Assembly (NCBI RefSeq): GCF_015207505.1
Contig: NZ_JADEWT010000025.1
Coordinates: 1-61,617 of the forward strand
Direction of reading: 5' to 3'
Origin: Tychonema sp. LEGE 06208
GTDB taxonomy: Bacteria; Cyanobacteriota; Cyanobacteriia; Cyanobacteriales; Microcoleaceae
DNA: 61,617 nt
Made by a program: the position numbers and the translations under genes. Of this stretch, positions 7,483 through 16,960 are shown piece by piece. Positions within the stretch are counted from its first letter, which is position 1. Each line of letters starts with the position of its first letter. The notes beneath the pieces were generated by a model that saw only the letters and a list, made by a program, of their open reading frames with translations, searched no databases and was not told where the DNA came from.

Positions 7483-10476
7483 TTAGCGCGGCACACAACG
7501 AGAGTTCGATCGAGGATTGCGAGAGTCAGCAGCATTACCCGGATTGTATCCAACCAGCGTAACTTCCCCTTTTGCATTCATCACCCAACCCCGCGCCGGA
7601 ACAACTTCCCGATCTTTTTTTTCCCTTTCTTCCCTCGAACCTCTATCCGTGAAATCCGTGACATCCGTGACATCCGTTACAGAATCCGCTGCCGAACCTT
7701 CCACCCACGGAAACGGTGCAGATTCGCTGTTGAGAACATCGTTAGGACTCGGTGGCACTCCCCCTTTGCCGGTGACTGTAAACTCGTTCTTGCTCCCTTC
7801 GAGACAGGGATTTGCAGCAATTAACGCCGCCCGATCGACTAAATTTTGTGGCAGTTCCACTAAACCTTGAGCGGGATTCACCCCAGCAGGGCTAAACGTT
7901 ACTGTCCCTTGCAAAGCCGGGCCGCCACTTTGGGAAATAGCCGCAATATCGCTAGTAGGAACTAGAGAAGTAGGACTTACTTGCAAATCTGCAAATTGAG
8001 CATCTGTTAATCCCAAAGTACCTCGAACCTGTTCGCGAGTGGCTGCTGTAAACCCAAAAACATTGGGGACATTGACATTCACGCGGCCACCTTGGGCCGA
8101 TCGCGCATTCGCAGTAATATCGCTATTTTCCTTGGGTAAAGCAGCCAGAATATTACTGTTAATATTGATATTGCCACCATCAGAAATACCAGCATCCGTT
8201 GTAATTCTGCTCCCGCGTCGCAACTGGATATCTTGCGCCTTGATATTAATATTTCCCCCACCGCCAGAGTCAGTTGTACCGTCAATACTCGCTTTGTTAT
8301 CCAAGGCAATTGAGTCAGCTACAACATTAATATTTCCCGCGCTTCCCCTTCCTAAAGACTGAACGCTAACCGTTGCTCCATCCCGGATACTCAATCGATT
8401 TACATTTAGATTCAATGAGCCAGCATTCCCCGTAGCGTTGGGGTTGACAATAATAGAAAAACTGCCAGCCGAAGCCTCAATTCTACTTGCAAAACGACCG
8501 TTACTCCCCATACCTTGGACTTCTATGCGATCGGCATCAATTGTAATATTTCCGGCATCTACTGCACCCAACGAAGCCGCAGAAATAATCCCCCCATTCC
8601 GCAGATTGAGTATGGGCGTAGAGAGGTAGATATCTCCACCCCGACCAGAACTTGAAGTTTGAGTAGCCAAAGCACTCGCTCCGAATCCTACATTTCCCAA
8701 AACTCCAGACACGCCGCTAACTTCAATTGACTCGGAAGCTCTCACACTTAAATTTCCTCCTAACCCCCCATTCCTAGAAAATACGACTTGCCCAATAACT
8801 GCACCAGTAGATAAACTAATTGAGGCTCCATCAGTAACAGTTAGCCGCTTAGTATCGATGGTAATATCCCCGGATTTGCCATTGCCATCAAAAGAGTTCG
8901 TACCTATACGAGTTTGCGCCGCACTTCCAGAAATGCCACCCGACAATTCTACAGATTCAGTTGTTTTAATCGCGATATTCCCCGATGCTCCATCACTACG
9001 GCTGATGCTAACCAAACCACCAGCATCCCGTATAATTAACCGTTCGGCCTCAATATTAATGCTGCCGCCAGAGCCGGTACTTTCTTTAGTTGTTCCATTA
9101 TTGATTGCTGAACTGACGATCTCGAAGGTGTTAGCGCGGACAGTCAGATTTCCCCCATTTCCACCACCCAAGGTAGCGCTACCGCCCACCACCCCATCCC
9201 GCAGCAGCAACCGTCCGGTATGGATATTAACCTCTCCAGCGGCTCCACTACCGACAGTACCACTATTAATTACAATTTGGGGATCAAATGGGTTAAGAGT
9301 TCCAGATAATATATATTGGGTATAAAATCGCTGATAGCCTCCTATTCCCAACCCAATCATTTCTACTGAGTCAGTAGCGCGGATATTAATATTACTCCCC
9401 TTTCCATCCCCCAGAGTTGAAGTAAGAATTTGCGCTCCTTTATCTACTCGTAAATTGTGAGAATTAATATCAATTCCTCTCCCATCAATATCCCCTAGTG
9501 TCAAGCTATAAATTCCTGAACCGCTGACGGTGACATTTCCACCTTGGATGTCAATTTTTCCACCTCCTAATCCGCTGGTATTTATAAAAGCACCGTTCAT
9601 TTCAATATTGCCGAAGTTCTGAATATTGCGATAGTTTAAATTCAAACCTAAAGCGGTTGGTTCAAATTGTACTAAACCTGGACTTTTCATACTTCCCAAT
9701 AATATTTGTCCGGTATAAGCAGTTAAATTTCCACCTTGCAGTTGAATGTCACCACCAATTAAGGCTAAGGTTTGACCGGGATCTACTGCTAAACCAAGTT
9801 TGTTAGAAACTGGAATTTCTACGGGTAATGGTGGTAAGATTGGTGTGGGGCCGATTGCTTGGGAAGAGTTGACAATTGTGCCGGGATTTTCTCTAAAGTT
9901 AAAACCCACAGGAATATTAATTGCTAATAATGGGACTGCATTAGAATTAGCGGCGCTAAATTCAAAGCCATTATCAAAAAGAATTCCGCTACCAGTTGAA
10001 CCAATAAATGAACCACGTAAATCTAACCGCGCATTGGGGCCGAAGACAATTCCTTTGGGATTAAGTAAAAATAAGTTGGCATTTCCTTGGACTCCCAAAA
10101 AACCTAAAATATTGGAAGGATTGCCACCAGTAACGCGAGTGAAAATATTAGCAATCCCATGAGGATTGGCCAAATATGCTCCTCTGCCTTCACCGACGTT
10201 AAATTCTCGGAAACTGTGAAATAAATTTACTCCGCGAGTTGCGCCGCCAGTGATTCTATCTGAGGGTAAGTTGTTGATAGTATCAGAAACAGTTCGCGAA
10301 CTTTCTGCACCCAAGCTGCTGTCGGGGATGATTTGGGCGAGGCCCGAAGTGGGAAACAGGCACAAGTAACAACTCACAAATAAAAGCTGAATCACTCCTG
10401 AAACATAGTATTTATCTAGGTCTTTGAGTTCGTTAATTTTGGATAGTTGCCAGAAAAAGAGATATTGGAAAACCAT
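7483..10476 (-). CDS. Two-partner secretion exoprotein TpsA1 (filamentous hemagglutinin N-terminal domain)
   Basis: This is a large secreted surface or extracellular protein of the TpsA type. After an N-terminal hydrophobic segment ending near SGLAQIIPD comes the TPS (haemagglutination activity) domain, with NPHGIANIFTRV and NPKGIVFGPNARLDLRGSF. A repetitive beta-helix body follows, rich in GG-I-NI and SGSGG motifs. The C-terminal module contains ANPCLEGSKNEFTVTGKGG and a (VTD)n repeat. The start at 10476 is preferred over one 42 bp upstream because MVFQ...LSKINELKD and the upstream bases gttaattATGGT are shared with TpsA3. The protein is about 997 aa from this start. It is the last of four tandem paralogues and should be exported by the TpsB at 21798-23924. 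Confidence 0.93.
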   Translation of the reverse strand: MVFQYLFFWQLSKINELKDLDKYYVSGVIQLLFVSCYLCLFPTSGLAQIIPDSSLGAESSRTVSDTINNLPSDRITGGATRGVNLFHSFREFNVGEGRGAYLANPHGIANIFTRVTGGNPSNILGFLGVQGNANLFLLNPKGIVFGPNARLDLRGSFIGSTGSGILFDNGFEFSAANSNAVPLLAINIPVGFNFRENPGTIVNSSQAIGPTPILPPLPVEIPVSNKLGLAVDPGQTLALIGGDIQLQGGNLTAYTGQILLGSMKSPGLVQFEPTALGLNLNYRNIQNFGNIEMNGAFINTSGLGGGKIDIQGGNVTVSGSGIYSLTLGDIDGRGIDINSHNLRVDKGAQILTSTLGDGKGSNINIRATDSVEMIGLGIGGYQRFYTQYILSGTLNPFDPQIVINSGTVGSGAAGEVNIHTGRLLLRDGVVGGSATLGGGNGGNLTVRANTFEIVSSAINNGTTKESTGSGGSINIEAERLIIRDAGGLVSISRSDGASGNIAIKTTESVELSGGISGSAAQTRIGTNSFDGNGKSGDITIDTKRLTVTDGASISLSTGAVIGQVVFSRNGGLGGNLSVRASESIEVSGVSGVLGNVGFGASALATQTSSSGRGGDIYLSTPILNLRNGGIISAASLGAVDAGNITIDADRIEVQGMGSNGRFASRIEASAGSFSIIVNPNATGNAGSLNLNVNRLSIRDGATVSVQSLGRGSAGNINVVADSIALDNKASIDGTTDSGGGGNINIKAQDIQLRRGSRITTDAGISDGGNININSNILAALPKENSDITANARSAQGGRVNVNVPNVFGFTAATREQVRGTLGLTDAQFADLQVSPTSLVPTSDIAAISQSGGPALQGTVTFSPAGVNPAQGLVELPQNLVDRAALIAANPCLEGSKNEFTVTGKGGVPPSPNDVLNSESAPFPWVEGSAADSVTDVTDVTDFTDRGSREEREKKDREVVPARGWVMNAKGEVTLVGYNPGNAADSRNPRSNSRCVPR

Positions 10477-10536
10477 AATTAACCTATTGTTAGCTGACAT
10501 TCGGCGAAAAATTTTCAAGCATAAGCTATTTTGAGC

Positions 10537-13500
10537 TCATCGGGGCGGACAACCCGACACTTGGTGCTTCGTGCGCCCTGGAAATTGACCCGCAACTTCC
10601 GCAGCCACCAGCGTAACTTCCCCTTTTGCATTCACCACCCAACCCCGCGCCGGAACAACTTCCCGATCTTTTTTTTCCCTTTCTTCCCTCGAACCTCTAT
10701 CCGTGACATCCGTGACATCCGTGACATCCGTTACAGAATCCGCTGCCGAACCTTCCACCCACGGAAACGGTGCAGATTCGCTGTTGAGAACATCGTTAGG
10801 ACTCGGTGGCACTCCCCCTTTTCCAGTGACTGTAAACTCGTTCTCGCCCCCTTCGAGACAGGGATTTGCAGCAATTAACGCCGCCCGATCGACTAAATTT
10901 TGTGGCAGTTCCACTAAACCTTGAGCGGGATTCACCCCAGCAGGGCTAAACGTTACTGTCCCTTGCAAAGCCGGGCCGCCACTTTGGGAAATAGCCGCAA
11001 TATCGCTGGTGGGAAGCAGAGAAGTAGGACTTACTTGCAAATCTGCAAATTGCGCGTCACTGAGATTCAACCTGCTTCTGATTTGTTCGCGCCCCACTCC
11101 TGCAAAGCCCAAGACATTGGGGACATTGACATTTACGCGGCCACCTTGGGCCGATCGCGCATTCGCAGTAATATCGCTATTTTCCTTGGGGAGAGCAGCG
11201 AGAAGACTGCTGTTAATATTGATGTTTCCACCGTCAGAACTACCTGCATCCGTTGTAATTCTGCTTCCGCGGCGCAATAGGATGTCTTGCGATCGCAGGT
11301 TAATATTTGCTCCTCTACCCGATACAGTCGTGCCATCAATTATGCTTTTATTATCCAGAGCAATTGAGTCGGCGACAACGTTAATATTGCCAGCCCTACC
11401 TGTTCCTGAAGATTGAACATTAACCACTGCACTATCCCGAATAATCAATTGATTAGCATTCAAATTCAACGAGCCTGCATTTCCGGTAGCATTGGAATTA
11501 ATAGCATTAAACGCCCTACCAGCCGAGGCTTCAATTCCACTCCTCAACCGACTGTTACTCCCAATACCTTGCACTTTTAAGCGATCGGCATTAATTGTAA
11601 TATCTCCTGCATTTGCTATACCCAAAGAAGCCGCAGAAATAACGCCACCATTCTGCACAGTTAGTTTAGGTGTTGAGAGGCGGATATCTCCACCCCTACC
11701 AGAACTTGCAGTTTGAGTAACAAAAGAACTTGCTACATAGCCCGCATTCCCCAAAAATCTTGACTCGCCGCTCACTTCTATAGACTCGGAGGCTCTCACT
11801 GTTAAATTTCCTCCAGTCCCCCCACTTGTAGAAAACACAACTTCGCCAAAAATCGCACCCGTCGTTAAACTAATTGTGGCTCCATTAGAAACACTCAGCC
11901 GCTTAGTGTCGATCGTAATATCCCCACCTTTTCCATTCCCCTCAAAAGTATTTGTACCGAGCCGAGTTTGCCCTAAACCTACAGGGAGACTACCCGACAA
12001 TTCCACAGATTCACTGGCTTTAATCGCAATATTCCCCGATGCTCCATCACTAAGGCTGAAGCTGGCAAAAGCACCGCCATCGCGCAGCATTAACCGTTGG
12101 GCTTCAACAGTAATGTTTCCGCCTTGACCGGTGCTTTCGTTCGTTGTTCCGTTATAGAGCGCTGAACTGACGAGTTCGACGGTATTGGCGCGGATAGTCA
12201 GATTTCCGCCATTCCCAGCACCAAAGGTGGGAGCACCGGCCACTACCCCATTGCTCATCAACAGTCGTCCGGCTTCAATGTTAATGTCCCCGGCGGCTCC
12301 ACTGCCAATAGTGCTAGTAAACAAAACAATTTGCGAAATAAAAGGGTTCCCTGTTCCAGATGTCTGAAAATTTTCTGTAAGCTGCTGATAGCCCTCAATT
12401 CCTAGGCCGATCATTTCTACCAAGTCAGTAGCGCGAATATTAATATTGCTCCCTTTCCCCTCTCCCAGTGTCGTGGTGAAAATTTGCGATCCCCGATCTA
12501 ATCGTAAGTTTTGGGCATTGATGTTAATGCCTCTGCCGTCTATATTTCCTAGTGTCAAGCCATAAATTCCTGAATTACTGAGAGTGACATTTCCACCCCT
12601 GATGTCAATTCTTCCACCTCCTGATCCGCTGGTATTGATCAATGCACTGTTCATGTCAATATTGCCGAAGTTCTGAATATTGGTATAGTTTAAATTCAGA
12701 CCTAAAGCGGTAGTTTCAAATTGCACTAAACCTGGACTTTTGACGCTTCCCAGAAGAATTTGTCCGGTACTGGCGGTAGCAATTCCCCCGTTGAATTGGA
12801 TATTTCCCCCTACTAGGGCTAAGGTTTGACCGGGGTCTACTGCTAAACCAATATTATCAAAAATTGGGACTGGTAAGGGAATGTCAGGCGGTGATGGGTT
12901 AGGAGCAATTGACTGATTGACAATTGGGCCAGGATTTTCTCGAAATCTCAAACCCACAGGAATATTAATCGCTAATAATGGCACTGCATTAGAATTAGCT
13001 GCACTAAATTCAAAGCCGTTATCGAAGAGAACCCCGCTACCAGTTGAACCAATAAATGAACCGCGTAAATCTAACCTCGCATTAGGGCCGAAGAGAATTC
13101 CTTTGGGATTAAGTAAAAATAAATTGGCATTGCCTTGCACTCCCAAAACACCTAAAATATTGGAAGGATTGCCACCAGTAACGCGGGTAAAAATATTAGC
13201 AATCCCATGAGGATTGGCAAAATATGCTCCTCTGCCTTCACCGACGTTAAATTCTCGGAAACTGTGAAATAAATTTACTCCGCGAGTTGCGCCGCCAGTG
13301 ATTCTATCTGAGGGTAAGTTGTTGATAGTATCAGAAACAGTTCGGGAACTTTCTGCACCCAAGCTGCTGTCGGGGATGATTTGGCCGATCGCGCTGACGG
13401 GAAAAAAGCACCAATAACCACTCAAAAGTAACAGGTAAATAGCTCCTGAAAGATAGCGGTTTTCTGTGGACTTAAGTACCGATATCGGGTAGGGACAAGG

Positions 13501-13596
13501 CACTGCTGCCTTCCTACTGTATTTCATCCACTTGAAAACTGAAATATAGTATTTGTCTCGGTCTTTTAGCTGATTCATGTTGCTTAATTCCCACAA
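10537..13596 (-). CDS. Two-partner secretion exoprotein TpsA2
   Basis: This 1019-aa paralogue of TpsA1 is nearly identical in the TPS domain (NPHGIANIFTRV, NPKGILFGPNARLDL) and the C-terminal module, while the beta-helix middle is more divergent. Its N-terminus differs: between KYYIS and YLSGAIYLLLL there are 31 extra residues, from a 93-bp in-frame insertion (83-bp element plus 10-bp duplication, 13447-13549). This separates the short leader from the hydrophobic signal segment. A start inside the insertion (MKYSRKAAV) is also possible. The (VTD)4 stretch near the C-terminus is coded by 9-bp tandem repeats. The gap to tpsA1 is only 60 bp. Confidence 0.92.
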   Translation of the reverse strand: MWELSNMNQLKDRDKYYISVFKWMKYSRKAAVPCPYPISVLKSTENRYLSGAIYLLLLSGYWCFFPVSAIGQIIPDSSLGAESSRTVSDTINNLPSDRITGGATRGVNLFHSFREFNVGEGRGAYFANPHGIANIFTRVTGGNPSNILGVLGVQGNANLFLLNPKGILFGPNARLDLRGSFIGSTGSGVLFDNGFEFSAANSNAVPLLAINIPVGLRFRENPGPIVNQSIAPNPSPPDIPLPVPIFDNIGLAVDPGQTLALVGGNIQFNGGIATASTGQILLGSVKSPGLVQFETTALGLNLNYTNIQNFGNIDMNSALINTSGSGGGRIDIRGGNVTLSNSGIYGLTLGNIDGRGININAQNLRLDRGSQIFTTTLGEGKGSNINIRATDLVEMIGLGIEGYQQLTENFQTSGTGNPFISQIVLFTSTIGSGAAGDINIEAGRLLMSNGVVAGAPTFGAGNGGNLTIRANTVELVSSALYNGTTNESTGQGGNITVEAQRLMLRDGGAFASFSLSDGASGNIAIKASESVELSGSLPVGLGQTRLGTNTFEGNGKGGDITIDTKRLSVSNGATISLTTGAIFGEVVFSTSGGTGGNLTVRASESIEVSGESRFLGNAGYVASSFVTQTASSGRGGDIRLSTPKLTVQNGGVISAASLGIANAGDITINADRLKVQGIGSNSRLRSGIEASAGRAFNAINSNATGNAGSLNLNANQLIIRDSAVVNVQSSGTGRAGNINVVADSIALDNKSIIDGTTVSGRGANINLRSQDILLRRGSRITTDAGSSDGGNININSSLLAALPKENSDITANARSAQGGRVNVNVPNVLGFAGVGREQIRSRLNLSDAQFADLQVSPTSLLPTSDIAAISQSGGPALQGTVTFSPAGVNPAQGLVELPQNLVDRAALIAANPCLEGGENEFTVTGKGGVPPSPNDVLNSESAPFPWVEGSAADSVTDVTDVTDVTDRGSREEREKKDREVVPARGWVVNAKGEVTLVAAEVAGQFPGRTKHQVSGCPPR
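13457..13539. mobile_element. 83-bp MITE-like insertion with 10-bp target duplication inside tpsA2
   Basis: Direct repeats tgaaagatag (13447-13456) and tgaaatatag (13540-13549) differ at one base and flank 83 bp absent from tpsA1 and tpsA3. The element ends are imperfect inverted repeats: GGTTTTCTGTGGA on the left and the reverse complement of TCCACTTGAAAAC on the right. The centre holds gtagggacaaggca...tgcct, similar to common cyanobacterial dispersed palindromes. The total gain is 93 bp, which keeps the tpsA2 frame. Confidence 0.75.
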
Positions 13597-13759
13597 TTAT
13601 AGATTTTGAAAAAGCATAATTAATATCAATTCCGGTTGCACTCATACATGATGTTAACAGTCAACAGTGAATTTACTATTCCGATGAAGAGAGGATTTGA
13701 TATAACCTTTTGTTAGCTGACATTCGGAAATAATTTTTCCAACATCAGCTATTTTCAGG

Positions 13760-16700
13760 TCATCGGGCCTGACAAACCGAAATAGGATGCCTCGTGCGCT
13801 GTGGAAATTGACCCGCAACTTCCGCAGCCACCAGCGTAACTTCCCCTTTTGCATTCATCACCCAACCGCGCGCCGGAACAACTTCCTGAGCTTTTTTTTC
13901 CCTTTCTTCCCTCGAACCTCTATCCGTGACATCCGTGACATCCGTGACATCCGTTACAGAATCCGCTGCCGAACCTTCCACCCACGGAAACGGTGCAGAT
14001 TCGCTGTTGAGAACATCGTTAGGACTCGGTGGCACTCCCCCTTTGCCGGTGACTGTAAATTCGTTCTCGCCCCCTTCGAGACAGGGATTTGCAGCAATTA
14101 ATGCCGCCCGATCGACTAAATTTTGCGGCAGTTCCACTAAACCTTGAGCGGGATTCACCCCAGAGGCGCCGAATGTTACCGCCCCTTGCAAAGCCGGGCC
14201 GGCGTTTTGGGAAATCGCGGCGATGTCGCTACTCCCAAGTAGGGAAGTAGGACTTACTTGCAAATCTGCAAATTGCGCGTCATCCAGATTCAACCTGCTT
14301 CTGACTTGTTCGCGAGTAACTGCACTAAAGCCAAAAACACTGGGGACATTGACGCTGACGCGCCCGCCGGCTGCTGTGCGGGCGTTAGCGGTGATGTCGC
14401 TGTTGTCTTGGGGGAGGGCGACAAGAATGCCGCTGTTGATGTTGATGTTGCCGCCGTCAGAATTGCCCGCATCGGTGGTAATTCGACTCCCGCGGCGCAA
14501 TTCGATGTCTTGTGCTTGCAGGTTAATATTTGCTCCGGTACCCGATACGGTTGTGCCGTCAATTCTTGCTTTGTTGTCAAGGGCGATCGACTTTGCGACA
14601 ACATTAATATTACCAGCGCGTCCGGTTCCCGTAGCCTGCACCGTGATTGTAGCTCCATTTGCGACAGTTAGTCGATCGCGCGCCGTCAGATTCAACGAGC
14701 CAGCATTTGCTGTAGCATCGGGATTAGTACCGAATGTCTTGCCAACCGAAGCATCTATTGTACTGACAAACAAACCGTTATTGCCGCTGCCGCTGACTTG
14801 AATGCGATCGGCATTCACAGTAATATTCCCCACATCTCCCCTACCCAAAGAACTCGTAGAAACTATCCCCCCATCCCGCACAATCAGGCTGGGCGTATCA
14901 ACACGAATATCCCCGCCCCGACTAGAACTCAAAGTTCCAGAAGTCAGGGCGCTAGCATTCTGAATTCCGCTAGTCAAAACTTGAGAAATACCTGAAATTT
15001 CTACTGATTCAGTCGCCCTAACTGTTAAATTTCCAGCAGGCCCGCCATCCTGAGAAAACAAAAACCTGCCAACTAAAACACCAGTTCCTAATGTAAACGC
15101 AGAACCGCCAGAGAGACTCAACCGCTTCGTATCAACATTAATATTCCCTGCAGGGCCGGTAGAACCGATAGTTAGCGTGCTAATTCCGGTTGACACAACT
15201 GTTCTCGGGCCGCTGTTAGACAATTCGACTGATTCAGCAGCTTTAACATTAATACTCCCAGACGGGCCGCTGCTGTAACTCGTAGTACCCAGAAGAGAAC
15301 CGTCGCGCATAATTAATCGACTGACATCAATACTAATACCTCCTCCCGCGCCGGTACTTTCTTTCGCCGTCCCGTTATTGACTCCAGAACCCACCATCTC
15401 AAAAGTATTGGCGCGAACAATCAAATTGCCGCCCCTTCCACTACCAAAAGTTATCCCGCTACCGAGTACCCCATTGTTGAATAGCAAGCGTCCGGTCTCG
15501 AAGGTAATACTCCCCCCAGCACCAGCACCAGCACTAGCATTAAACAGCGTAAATAGCGGGCCAAACGGGTCTGTGGTTCCCGATACCAGGTATGTAATTG
15601 CCACCTGTTGAAAGGCATCAACTCCCAGCCCGCTCATTTCTATTGAATCAGCAGCACGGAAATTGATATTACCTCCGGCACCGTCTCCTAGAGTCAAAGT
15701 AGAAAATTGTGTACCGTTTTGCGATCGCAACTTTTGGGCATCGATATCGATACCTCTACCATCAATATTGCCCAGTGTAATCGCATAAAATCGCGCAGCG
15801 TCGAGGGTGATATTTCCACCTTTTAACTCTACTCGGCCGCCACCGGTGCCGCTGGTATTTATGAGCGTTCCATCGGATATTTGAATATTGCCGAAGTTCT
15901 GAATTTTGTCATAATTTAAACTTAAACTTCCCTGCTGCAGGCCCGATGTCAGTGCCAAATTAACTAAACCGGGACTGGCTGCACTACCGAGCAAAATTTG
16001 TCCGCCATTGGCGGTTAAATTGCCGCCTGGGATTTGGATGTCGCCGCCAATCAGTGCTAAAGTTTGACCTGGGTCTACGGCTAAACCAACTCGATTAGTA
16101 ATCGGAATTGGCACGGGAGATGCTGGCAGGTTGCTCTTTCCCGTCGCCGTCGATTGATTGACAATTGTACCGGGATTGTCTCTAAATCTTAAACCAACGG
16201 GAATATTAACTGTTAATAGCGGTGATGTTTGCGGGTTGGTGCTGCTGAATTCTAAGCCGTTATTAAACACAACACTGTCAGCCGTTGAACCTACAAACGA
16301 ACCGCGCAAATCTAACCGGGCATTTGGGCCGAATACAATGCCTTTGGGGTTAATTAAAAACAAATTAGCATTGCCTAAAACTCCCAGAGTTCCTAAGATA
16401 TTTGAGGATTTACCGCCCGTAACGCGGGTAAAAATGTTAGCAATTCCGCTGGGATTGGCAAAATAAGCTCCCCGCCCTTGATTGATGTTGAATTCGCCGA
16501 AACTGTGAAATAGGTTAACCCCGCGAGTTGCGCCGCCGGTAATTCTATCTGAGGGTAAGTTGTTGACAGTATCGGGGACAAGGCGCGAACTTTCCGGGCC
16601 CAAAGTATTATCGGGGACGATTTGGCCGATCGCGCGATCGGGAAAAAGGCACAAGTAAAAACTCAAAAGTAACAGGTAACTCGCTCCTGCTATATAGTAT

Positions 16701-16765
16701 TTTTCTCGGTCTTTTAGTTCGTTAATTTTAGATAATTTCCTGAATTCGAGATTTTGGAAAACCAT
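13760..16765 (-). CDS. Two-partner secretion exoprotein TpsA3
   Basis: This 1001-aa TpsA protein has the leader MVFQNLEFRKLSKINELKD and a hydrophobic segment, with a probable cleavage near DRAIGQIVPD. The TPS domain follows with NPSGIANIFTRVTGG and NPKGIVFGPNARLDL. The beta-helix body has repeats such as GAGGSITFETGRLLF and GSGNNG, and the C-terminal module ANPCLEGGENEFTVTGKGG plus (VTD)4 closes it. The start is supported by AAAGGTTAATT just before ATG. It is more divergent from TpsA1/2 in the core than in the ends. The non-coding 60-70 bp before each TpsA gene is also conserved (gttagctgacattcgg), showing tandem duplication of a gene-plus-leader unit. Confidence 0.93.
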   Translation of the reverse strand: MVFQNLEFRKLSKINELKDREKYYIAGASYLLLLSFYLCLFPDRAIGQIVPDNTLGPESSRLVPDTVNNLPSDRITGGATRGVNLFHSFGEFNINQGRGAYFANPSGIANIFTRVTGGKSSNILGTLGVLGNANLFLINPKGIVFGPNARLDLRGSFVGSTADSVVFNNGLEFSSTNPQTSPLLTVNIPVGLRFRDNPGTIVNQSTATGKSNLPASPVPIPITNRVGLAVDPGQTLALIGGDIQIPGGNLTANGGQILLGSAASPGLVNLALTSGLQQGSLSLNYDKIQNFGNIQISDGTLINTSGTGGGRVELKGGNITLDAARFYAITLGNIDGRGIDIDAQKLRSQNGTQFSTLTLGDGAGGNINFRAADSIEMSGLGVDAFQQVAITYLVSGTTDPFGPLFTLFNASAGAGAGGSITFETGRLLFNNGVLGSGITFGSGRGGNLIVRANTFEMVGSGVNNGTAKESTGAGGGISIDVSRLIMRDGSLLGTTSYSSGPSGSINVKAAESVELSNSGPRTVVSTGISTLTIGSTGPAGNINVDTKRLSLSGGSAFTLGTGVLVGRFLFSQDGGPAGNLTVRATESVEISGISQVLTSGIQNASALTSGTLSSSRGGDIRVDTPSLIVRDGGIVSTSSLGRGDVGNITVNADRIQVSGSGNNGLFVSTIDASVGKTFGTNPDATANAGSLNLTARDRLTVANGATITVQATGTGRAGNINVVAKSIALDNKARIDGTTVSGTGANINLQAQDIELRRGSRITTDAGNSDGGNININSGILVALPQDNSDITANARTAAGGRVSVNVPSVFGFSAVTREQVRSRLNLDDAQFADLQVSPTSLLGSSDIAAISQNAGPALQGAVTFGASGVNPAQGLVELPQNLVDRAALIAANPCLEGGENEFTVTGKGGVPPSPNDVLNSESAPFPWVEGSAADSVTDVTDVTDVTDRGSREEREKKAQEVVPARGWVMNAKGEVTLVAAEVAGQFPQRTRHPISVCQAR

Positions 16766-16960
16766 AATTAACCTTTTGTTAGGAATGAAAATTGCTCGTT
16801 GCTCGTTACCAGGAAGAGCCTGGTAATGCAGGTGCGGAGGCTCTGCCTCCTTCTTTCTTGCAACTTACAGGAGAGAAGAATGTAGGAGGTGTTTAACTTA
16901 TTAAGTTTTCGAGCCTTAGCTGACAACTAGACCAATTTTAAAACTTTAACTATTTTGGAC

